Source: Actinomycetota bacterium
Lineage (GTDB): Bacteria; Actinomycetota; Acidimicrobiia; Acidimicrobiales; UBA8592
DNA: 6,800 bases
NCBI GenBank assembly: GCA_002715425.1
Contig: PAYW01000012.1
Location: forward strand, 12,268-19,067
Reading direction: 5' to 3'
Shown here: one piece after another, positions 1 to 5,670 of the stretch
Numbering within the stretch: position 1 is the first letter of the stretch
Layout: every line of letters begins with the position of its first letter
Notes under the pieces: generated by a model
Told to the model about the DNA's origin: nothing
The model's input: the letters and a program-made list of their open reading frames with translations, nothing else
Databases searched by the model: none
Program-made: the position numbers and the translations under genes

Positions 1-648
1 AGTGCTGCCGAGGCGGTTATTTCTTCGATAGAAAGTCCCCAGCGTGAGAGGTTGCCGAGGTCGCGGTCGAGCAAGACATTTGAATTCCGAGTTGCGGATT
101 GCAAGGGGTTCGTAACGGTAGGAGAGTACGATGACGGCCGTCCGGGAGAAATCTTTATTCGAGTTAGCAAACAAGGGAGTACGTTAGCCGGAATCATGGA
201 TGCCTTCGCTATGGCGATAAGTCATGGTCTTCAGTATGGTGTGCCGTTAGATGCTTACGTTCGAGCATTTGTGGGTATGCGATTTGAACCGGCAGGAATA
301 ACCGATGATCCGGAGCTCCGAATTGCTTCGAGTCTGATCGACTATTTGTTTAGGCGTTTGGCCATTGAGTACCTTGCCGCAGAGCAAAGAGCGCAAATGA
401 ATATCTTTACTACCGGAGAGAGAATTCAGCCTACACTTCCAGGTATTGAAGAGGCTACTGTTGGGACTGAACAGGGCATTGATATCAAGCCAGATCCTCC
501 CTCGGGAGATGCCATTTCAAATACGGAAAAATTACGTACTTTCATTCGAATAGATGCTCCGTTTTGTATGCAGTGTGGAATACAAATGGGGCGATCAGGA
601 AGTTGCTATACATGTCAGAGCTGTGGGAACACGAGCGGTTGTAGCTAA
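1..648 (+). CDS. nrdJ: Adenosylcobalamin-dependent (class II) ribonucleoside-diphosphate reductase, C-terminal part (5' truncated by window edge)
   Basis: Class II ribonucleotide reductase reduces ribonucleotides to deoxyribonucleotides with adenosylcobalamin as radical source, in the cytoplasm. The reading frame is open from base 1, so the TTG at 52 is an internal leucine codon and the real start lies to the left. The 215 visible residues match the end of NrdJ: RERLPRSRSSKTFEF at about 15-29, then the TSCPD-type region with VGEYDDGRPGEIFIRVSKQG (about 39-58) and HGLQYGVPL, then MRFEPAGITDDPELRIASSL and TGERIQPTLPGIEE. After a linker of about 40 variable residues comes a cysteine-rich tail with C189, C192, C202, C205, C208 and C214 (visible numbering). 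In this family such a tail holds a zinc-ribbon-like cluster and a cysteine pair that re-reduces the active site; which cysteine does what cannot be read here. The catalytic barrel and cobalamin contacts are outside the window. The next gene follows after 75 bases. Confidence 0.93.
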   Translation, partial: SAAEAVISSIESPQRERLPRSRSSKTFEFRVADCKGFVTVGEYDDGRPGEIFIRVSKQGSTLAGIMDAFAMAISHGLQYGVPLDAYVRAFVGMRFEPAGITDDPELRIASSLIDYLFRRLAIEYLAAEQRAQMNIFTTGERIQPTLPGIEEATVGTEQGIDIKPDPPSGDAISNTEKLRTFIRIDAPFCMQCGIQMGRSGSCYTCQSCGNTSGCS

Positions 649-723
649 TGCCGGAAGCGATCATCTGCGTGTGTGAGAAATCTAGGGCTTGTAAATCAGG
701 GTTGAGGTTTATCGGAATACAGC

Positions 724-1860
724 ATGGAGGTTGATCATCAAAGGCTTCGATCCTTAAAGGGAGTTAAGTGGTCCAAGTATGGCCCAGACGTCATTCCAGC
801 ATGGGTAGCCGATATGGATTTCCCACCTTCACCTAGAATCATCTCAGAGATTCAAAAAATGGTAGATCTTGGCGACTTCGGGTATAGATATCATGATTTT
901 GATCTGCTTATTCCAGCTTGGTGTGAGTGGGTCGAAGAATCGCATGGTTGGCTCCCACCAGCCGACGAATGTCGAGTATTTACTTCTTCTATGAATGCAT
1001 TAGAAGCGGTGATGCTTTTGCATACAGAGCCAGGTGATGGAGTCGTGCTTTTCTCACCTATTTATATGCCATTTCGAGCAGCTGTTGAACAAGCCGGAAG
1101 GACGGTGGTGGACGTCCAGTTACAAGGTCCCGATTGGGAATTCGAAGCTAATAGATTTAAGGACGCACTCGATTCGAAAGCGCGGGTTGTGCTTTTCTGC
1201 CAGCCGCATAATCCGACCGGTCATATATATACGAAGCAGGAGATTAATGATTTTGCTGAAATAGCGGCCGAGCACGACCTTATAGTAATAAGTGATGAAA
1301 TTTGGGCTGATTTGGTGTTCGAGGGGAATAAACACTTATCTTTATTCTCTAATCATGACAAGTTAAGTAATAGAACAGTTACTATCGGTTCGGCAAGTAA
1401 GGCGTTTAATTTAGCTGGAGCTAGATGCTGTGTAGCTCATGTGGGTTCCGCTTCGACACGATCAAAATTAGAGAAATACCCTGATCACTATTTTGGCCTT
1501 CCAAGCTCCTTTGGTTCGGCAGCAACCTTAGCAGCGTGGAAGCATGGCAAGTCATGGTTGCAGGATGTTAAGGAACAGATTCAACGCAACAGAGACTATA
1601 TCTATGGCCGAATACTCGAAGACCCATCAGGACTTACTATGCATTTACCTGAGTCAACTTATCTAGGGTGGCTAGATTTCTCGGATACAAGCTTTTCACA
1701 TCAGCCCTCAAAGGAGCTACTCCATAAGGCGCAGATAGCACTTGAACCTGGAGATAAGTTTGGGGAAGAAAGTGGATCCTTCGCTAGGTTGAACTTTGCA
1801 ACCGGTATCGATGTTATTGAAGAACTACTTGAACGAATGTTTAGGGCATTGAATGGTTAA
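724..1860 (+). CDS. MalY/PatB family PLP-dependent cystathionine beta-lyase (C-S lyase)
   Basis: This is a fold-type I PLP enzyme of the MalY/PatB group, which cleaves cystathionine to homocysteine, pyruvate and ammonia, or acts on related thioether amino acids. At 378 residues it is close to the usual 380-400. Visible signatures are the MalY-type N-terminal block VKW...PAWVADMDF (14-33), PHNPTG (161-166), the cofactor-ring aspartate in SDEIWADL (D191), the Schiff-base lysine in SASKAFNLAG (K226) and the carboxylate-binding arginine in FARLNFATG (R355). All expected catalytic residues are present. The ATG at 724 is the only start after the in-frame TGA at 703-705, and it leaves a normal N terminus. 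The purine-rich GAGG at 704-707 is 16 bases away, so ribosome binding looks weak. Spacers of 75 bases (from nrdJ) and 92 bases (to the dehydrogenase) leave its transcription unit open. Exact substrate is inference: some MalY homologues act as regulators or on other beta-substituted amino acids. Confidence 0.88.
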   Translation: MEVDHQRLRSLKGVKWSKYGPDVIPAWVADMDFPPSPRIISEIQKMVDLGDFGYRYHDFDLLIPAWCEWVEESHGWLPPADECRVFTSSMNALEAVMLLHTEPGDGVVLFSPIYMPFRAAVEQAGRTVVDVQLQGPDWEFEANRFKDALDSKARVVLFCQPHNPTGHIYTKQEINDFAEIAAEHDLIVISDEIWADLVFEGNKHLSLFSNHDKLSNRTVTIGSASKAFNLAGARCCVAHVGSASTRSKLEKYPDHYFGLPSSFGSAATLAAWKHGKSWLQDVKEQIQRNRDYIYGRILEDPSGLTMHLPESTYLGWLDFSDTSFSHQPSKELLHKAQIALEPGDKFGEESGSFARLNFATGIDVIEELLERMFRALNG

Positions 1861-1937
1861 ATTTTATCAAATATTCACTACCGGCCTGCTCTGCTGTCGA
1901 ATTAGGCAAAGATGAGGTAGAGTTCGAGAAAACCTAA

Positions 1938-1943
1938 AAGGAG
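1938..1943 (+). promoter_or_regulatory. Ribosome binding site of the alcohol dehydrogenase gene
   Basis: AAGGAG lies 9 bases upstream of the ATG at 1953. It is the strongest Shine-Dalgarno match on the plus strand of the window and supports that start codon. Confidence 0.8.
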
Positions 1944-1952
1944 AGTAGGGAA

Positions 1953-3056
1953 ATGCGAGCAGCGATTTTGCGCGATGACAGCGGTTCTTTGAACGTGGAA
2001 GACATATCAATAGATAAGCCTCAGAGAAACGAAGTACTTGTTCAGACTGTTGCGTCTGGACTCTGTCACAGTGATTTACATTTTATTGATGGCAGCTGGT
2101 CCCACCTTGCTATGTATCCGATGCTCCTCGGTCACGAAGCTGCAGGCATCGTTCAAGATGTAGGCGAAGACGTAGTAGGTATAGAAGTAGGCGATCACGT
2201 CATTAGTTGCCTTTCAATTTTCTGCGGTTATTGTGATCGTTGTTTGACAGGACATAGCTATATCTGCTCTCAACGTCAAGAAATCTCTGGTCGTCCTATG
2301 GAAGAGCCGCCACGACTTACCGATAGCGAAGGGGCAGTGATAAACCAATTCACAGGTTTAGGTTCTTTTGCGCAAGAGATGCTCGTTCATCAGAATGGAG
2401 TAGTTAAGATTACCCCAGATATGCCCTTAGACCGTGCTGCTCTAATTGGGTGTGGGGTGACCACTGGCGTTGGAGCTGTTTTCCGAACAGCTGAAGTTAA
2501 GCCTGGTTCCACCGTTGCTGTCATTGGCTGTGGCGGTGTCGGAATATCGGCTATTCAAGGGGCGCACCTTGCAGGGGCACGGCAAATTATCGCTGTTGAT
2601 TTAGAACCCCAGAAACTTGAATGGGCTGTGCAATTGGGGGCTACACATACCGTTAATCCAAATGATGGAGACCCAGTACTGCAAGTTCACGAGCTTACCG
2701 GTGGAGGAGTGGATTACAGCTTTGAATGCATAGGGCTAAAACAAACAGCTGAGCAAGCTTTTGGAATGATACGTCAAGGGGGTGCCGCAACGATTATCGG
2801 AATGGTTCCACTAGGCGAGAATATTGAGGTTTCTGGAGCGGATTTATTTCTTGGGTCAAAGAAGCTTCAGGGCTCAATGATGGGATCTAATAATTTCAAG
2901 GTCGATATGCCACATCTATGTGATTTGTATCTTGGTGGCCGTCTCAAGCTTGATGAGATGGTTTCTCGTACGATCACTCTTGATGAAATTAACGATGGTT
3001 TTGATGCGATGAAAAATGGTGAAGTGGTTAGAGCAGTCATAGATTTTGGAACCTGA
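1953..3056 (+). CDS. Zinc-dependent alcohol dehydrogenase, class III / mycothiol-formaldehyde dehydrogenase-like (MDR family)
   Basis: This is a medium-chain zinc dehydrogenase that oxidises an alcohol, or a thiol adduct of an aldehyde, with NAD+. The catalytic zinc ligands are C38 in GLCHSD, H61 (with E62) in GHEAAG, and C167 in IGCGVTTG. The structural zinc lobe is complete: C91, C94, C97 and C105. The Rossmann motif GCGGVG spans 192-197, and D216 at the end of the second strand (AVDLEP) favours NAD+ over NADP+. The 367 residues fit the family. The nearest types I recall are NDMA-dependent alcohol dehydrogenases and mycothiol-dependent formaldehyde dehydrogenase of actinobacteria; the phrases IGCGGVG...IIAVD and GATHTVN recall the latter. 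The substrate cannot be decided: formaldehyde adducts and simple alcohols are both possible. The start is fixed by the strong ribosome binding site. The acetyltransferase gene follows after 23 bases, suggesting co-transcription. Confidence 0.87.
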   Translation: MRAAILRDDSGSLNVEDISIDKPQRNEVLVQTVASGLCHSDLHFIDGSWSHLAMYPMLLGHEAAGIVQDVGEDVVGIEVGDHVISCLSIFCGYCDRCLTGHSYICSQRQEISGRPMEEPPRLTDSEGAVINQFTGLGSFAQEMLVHQNGVVKITPDMPLDRAALIGCGVTTGVGAVFRTAEVKPGSTVAVIGCGGVGISAIQGAHLAGARQIIAVDLEPQKLEWAVQLGATHTVNPNDGDPVLQVHELTGGGVDYSFECIGLKQTAEQAFGMIRQGGAATIIGMVPLGENIEVSGADLFLGSKKLQGSMMGSNNFKVDMPHLCDLYLGGRLKLDEMVSRTITLDEINDGFDAMKNGEVVRAVIDFGT

Positions 3057-3068
3057 AATACCTATAGC

Positions 3069-3075
3069 GGGGTGA
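3069..3075 (+). promoter_or_regulatory. Probable ribosome binding site of the acetyltransferase gene
   Basis: GGGGTGA ends 4 bases before the ATG at 3080, inside the 23-base spacer after the dehydrogenase stop codon. It is a moderate match at slightly short spacing and supports that start. Confidence 0.55.
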
Positions 3076-3079
3076 AAAT

Positions 3080-3619
3080 ATGACTGCCTGCCCTACGTTG
3101 GAGACAAAGCGACTCATTCTCCGCCCGTTCCGTGATGATGACCTTGCAAGCTACTTTACGATGATGGATACTCCAGAGTTGCGTGAATCGCTTCGAATCC
3201 CTGATAAGAGAGGAAGATCTGAGGCTTGGTTTGAAATGGCTTGGTGGCTTGGCCAATGGGAACTTCGAGGAACCGGAAACTGGGCACTAGAGGAAAAGGC
3301 ATCTGGAAGTTTTATCGGGAGAGCGGGCTTGCATAATCCTGAACGACATGACTGGCCAGGAGTAGAGGTAGGTTGGGCACTTCACCCAGACTGGTGGGGG
3401 TTGGGATACGCTACGGAGGCAGGAGAAGAAGCTGTCCGATATGGTTTTGAAGAACTTGGTCAGGACTGCCTCTATAGCACTATTTTGGTAGATAATCATC
3501 GGTCTCAGTTGGTAGCCCAAAGGTTAGGCTTTGTTTTGATTGACACGAAAGTGCTCTCTCATTATCCCACGGAACCGCATGGTATTTGGATGTTGAGCAG
3601 GGGATCATGGGTAGCGTAA
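3080..3619 (+). CDS. GNAT family N-acetyltransferase, RimJ/RimL type
   Basis: This cytoplasmic protein would transfer an acetyl group from acetyl-CoA to an amine. Its 179 residues fit a single GNAT domain of the RimJ/RimL kind (Pfam Acetyltransf_3 type). The N terminus has the typical LETKRLILRPFRDDDL (7-22). The central strand VEVGWALHPDWWGLGYATEA (95-114) contains the acetyl-CoA pyrophosphate loop, and the C-terminal DNHRSQLVAQRLGF (138-151) carries the N...S...LGF signature with N139. The acceptor cannot be predicted: members of the group modify ribosomal protein N termini, small molecules or antibiotics. It follows the dehydrogenase by 23 bases, and its last 13 bases overlap the alpha-glucosidase gene, so it sits in the middle of a likely three-gene transcript. 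Nothing in the sequence ties its target to either neighbour. Confidence 0.85.
   Translation: MTACPTLETKRLILRPFRDDDLASYFTMMDTPELRESLRIPDKRGRSEAWFEMAWWLGQWELRGTGNWALEEKASGSFIGRAGLHNPERHDWPGVEVGWALHPDWWGLGYATEAGEEAVRYGFEELGQDCLYSTILVDNHRSQLVAQRLGFVLIDTKVLSHYPTEPHGIWMLSRGSWVA
3599..3603 (+). promoter_or_regulatory. Ribosome binding site deciding the alpha-glucosidase start
   Basis: AGGGG, within GAGCAGGGG, lies 3 bases before the ATG at 3607 and inside the acetyltransferase coding region. It favours 3607 over the upstream in-frame TTG at 3586, which would add seven residues lacking family similarity. The spacing is short, which fits translational coupling. Confidence 0.5.
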
Positions 3620-5214
3620 TTAGAAAAGAAAATTCAGGTTGGTGGGATGGGGGCGTAGGTTACGAAGTTTATATCCGGTCGTTTGCTGATAGTGACGGAG
3701 ATGGAGTCGGGGATCTGTCAGGCATTACTGGAAAATTGGAGTATCTATCTTGGTTGGGCGTTGACCTAGTGTGGATTACGCCGTTTTACCCGTCGCCAAT
3801 GGCAGATTTCGGTTACGACGTAAGCGATTACTGTGGAGTCGACCCCCTTTTTGGAAACCTTAATGACTTTGATGCGCTGATTGAAGAAGCACATAGGCAG
3901 GAGCTTCGCGTCATAATCGACCTTGTGCCCAACCACTCTTCTTCAGCGCACTCATGGTTTAAGTCCTCTAGATCATCGATAGATAATGAGTACAGAGGCT
4001 ATTATCACTGGAGAGACCCAGCGGCTGATGGGGGGCCACCTAATAATTGGGTGTCTCATTTCGGAGGTTCAGCATGGACATTCGATGAAGAGTCAGGACA
4101 ATATTACCTTCACCTCTTCCTTCCAGAGCAACCTGATCTGAACTGGAATAATCCCAAAGTGATCCAAGAGTTCGACGAGATCCTCAAGTTCTGGCTCCTG
4201 CGGGATGTTGATGGTTTCCGTATTGATGTAGCACAGGGACTTGTGAAGAACATGCTGATGCCCAACAATCCTATTCGTTTTCAGATCACTGAGGATATGA
4301 GCCCTCGACAAGTGTTCGCTTCATTTGATCATCGATATGATCTCGACCAAGCTGGAAATCTTGAGATCTTTAGAAGGTGGAGAAACCTTGTAGACCCTTA
4401 TGGATCACTGCTTCTTGGAGAAGTTTACCTTCGTGACAATGACCCGAGCAGGGTCAGTAGGTATGTGAGTTCAGGGGATGCTTTGCATCGGGCTTTTTAC
4501 TTTGCCCCCATGCATGTTCCTTGGGATCCCCAGTCTATGTGGGATACGTTCAGAGATGCCCTTGACGCTGCACCTGAGGATTTGTCTTGGGCTCTAAGTA
4601 GCCATGATGACCCTCGTGCTCCAACAAGATTCGGAGGGGGTGAAGAGGGGAAACAGCGTGCGCTGGCGTATTCAGTTCTTTTATTTTTTCTTCCAGGTTT
4701 ACCAGTTCTTTATCAAGGAGATGAACTAGGGCTACCAAGCATCGAATTGAAACAAGAAGAACTTGCTGACCCCGTAGCGACAAGAAATGCTATCGAATCA
4801 GATGGTCGAGATGGAGCTAGAACTCCCATACCATGGAGCGGAGGTTCCGAATTTGGGTTTACGACAGGAGTCCCATGGATGGCGGTCGGAGATCGCACCT
4901 ATGAGGACACCATAGAATATCAACAAACAACCGAAGATTCTTGGTTGATGCAGTATCGAAAGCTTCTTGCAATTCGTAAGGAGAATCTTGAACTAGACAC
5001 ACCTTTGCGCTGGGTTACTGCCAGAGATAGTGATGTGATCAGCTTTCGTCGGGGTAAGTTGATTAGCGCATTAAATGTTGGTGCTTCCGAACAAACGATT
5101 TCTCTTCCCCAAGGGATGTGGAATTTGGTATTTCATGTTGGTGAAGTTTCTTCGAACGACAGGGAAGTTACTTTTGGGGAGAACTCTGCTGCAGTCCTAG
5201 TGTTAGTCAGTTAA
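3607..5214 (+). CDS. GH13 alpha-glucosidase (oligo-1,6-/alpha-1,4-glucosidase type)
   Basis: This enzyme hydrolyses terminal alpha-glucosidic bonds of short maltooligo- or isomaltooligosaccharides; no signal peptide is visible, so it should act in the cytoplasm. The 535 residues match the family (about 530-560). In order: the metal-binding loop DSDGDGVGD (28-36); region I DLVPNHS (105-111); region V QPDLNW (175-180); region II GFRIDVA with nucleophile D207; region III LLGEVYL with acid/base E272; region IV SSHDDPR with transition-state stabiliser D334; YQGDELGLP (369-377) and DGARTPIPW (402-410); then a short C-terminal beta domain. V208 after the nucleophile has been linked to alpha-1,6 activity in relatives, but I would not assign specificity from it. 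Region IV reads S-H-D where most relatives have N-H-D. The ATG at 3607 puts WW and VYIRSF at the usual distance from the N terminus. It overlaps the acetyltransferase gene by 13 bases and converges on ribH. No sugar transporter or regulator is in the window. Confidence 0.9.
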   Translation: MGSVIRKENSGWWDGGVGYEVYIRSFADSDGDGVGDLSGITGKLEYLSWLGVDLVWITPFYPSPMADFGYDVSDYCGVDPLFGNLNDFDALIEEAHRQELRVIIDLVPNHSSSAHSWFKSSRSSIDNEYRGYYHWRDPAADGGPPNNWVSHFGGSAWTFDEESGQYYLHLFLPEQPDLNWNNPKVIQEFDEILKFWLLRDVDGFRIDVAQGLVKNMLMPNNPIRFQITEDMSPRQVFASFDHRYDLDQAGNLEIFRRWRNLVDPYGSLLLGEVYLRDNDPSRVSRYVSSGDALHRAFYFAPMHVPWDPQSMWDTFRDALDAAPEDLSWALSSHDDPRAPTRFGGGEEGKQRALAYSVLLFFLPGLPVLYQGDELGLPSIELKQEELADPVATRNAIESDGRDGARTPIPWSGGSEFGFTTGVPWMAVGDRTYEDTIEYQQTTEDSWLMQYRKLLAIRKENLELDTPLRWVTARDSDVISFRRGKLISALNVGASEQTISLPQGMWNLVFHVGEVSSNDREVTFGENSAAVLVLVS

Positions 5215-5670
5215 TGACCGAGCAAGTTGAATCATAGCGATCGCAGCCTCTGCGGCTGATGAGCCTTTGTCTCCGGAAGATCCGTCATGGTCGACGTAGC
5301 TACTATCTGACCTATTGAGGGCCTGTTCGTAGGTGTTGGTAGTTAGTACTCCTAAAGAGATCGGGGTTTTCGTTGAGAGGCTTACTGTCTGAATCCCTCT
5401 TATGCACTCTCCAGCAACGAAATCAAAATGAGGAGTTCCACCTTTGACTACAGACCCCAAAGTAATGACTGCGTCTACGTCTGTCTTATCGATTACCTCT
5501 TGGCATGCAAATGGGATTTCGAAAGCGCCGGGAACCCAACGGACTGAAATATCCGCATTGAAGTCAGAACTATTTTCCAGATAAGTACATGCTCCGTCTA
5601 GTAAGCGATTGGAAATCTCTTCATTGAACCTGCTTACGACTATGGCTATACGAAACCTTTCAGATGTCAC
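5203..5670 (-). CDS. ribH: 6,7-dimethyl-8-ribityllumazine synthase
   Basis: Lumazine synthase condenses 5-amino-6-ribitylaminouracil with 3,4-dihydroxy-2-butanone 4-phosphate, the penultimate step of riboflavin synthesis; the proteins usually assemble into pentamers or 60-mer capsids. The 155 residues show IAIVVSRFNEEI (8-19, with F15 and N16), VRWVPGAFEIPFA (43-55, with the ring-stacking aromatic W45), GSVVKGGTPHFDFVAGEC (72-89, with the catalytic H81) and GVLTTNTYEQALNRS (107-121, with R120). K135 and E141 fall where the family has the phosphate-binding lysine and the following glutamate. Odd point: the segment between R120 and K135 is 14 residues, longer than in relatives I remember. The start is GTG at 5670; its GTGA overlaps the ribBA stop TGA, and AGGAG lies 5 bases upstream. 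The last 12 bases overlap the end of the convergent alpha-glucosidase gene. Confidence 0.93.
   Translation of the reverse strand: MTSERFRIAIVVSRFNEEISNRLLDGACTYLENSSDFNADISVRWVPGAFEIPFACQEVIDKTDVDAVITLGSVVKGGTPHFDFVAGECIRGIQTVSLSTKTPISLGVLTTNTYEQALNRSDSSYVDHDGSSGDKGSSAAEAAIAMIQLARSLTD

Noticed and set aside
52..54. TTG as the start of a small 198-residue protein with a C-terminal zinc ribbon
   Set aside because: The frame is open to base 1 and the residues before it continue the NrdJ family sequence; this is the tail of a truncated gene.
649..723. Spacer between nrdJ and the MalY-like gene, examined for terminator, riboswitch or small gene
   Set aside because: No hairpin with a T-run, no conserved riboswitch element and no credible short gene was seen.
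1849..1876. Possible promoter TTGAAT with a 17-base spacer to TATTCA near the end of the MalY-like gene
   Set aside because: The -10 element matches only about three of six consensus bases, which is expected by chance in such AT-rich sequence.
1884..1906. GCCT...AGGC inverted repeat in the spacer after the MalY-like gene, as a possible terminator
   Set aside because: The stem is only four base pairs with a long loop and no T-run.
3586..3588. Upstream in-frame TTG start for the alpha-glucosidase
   Set aside because: It adds seven residues that do not look like the family, and the ATG at 3607 has its own nearby AGGGG.
5247..5261. CAGCC-TCTGC-GGCTG hairpin near the convergent gene ends, as a possible terminator
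   Set aside because: It lies inside ribH coding sequence, is only five base pairs long and has no T-run; it reflects alanine-rich codons.
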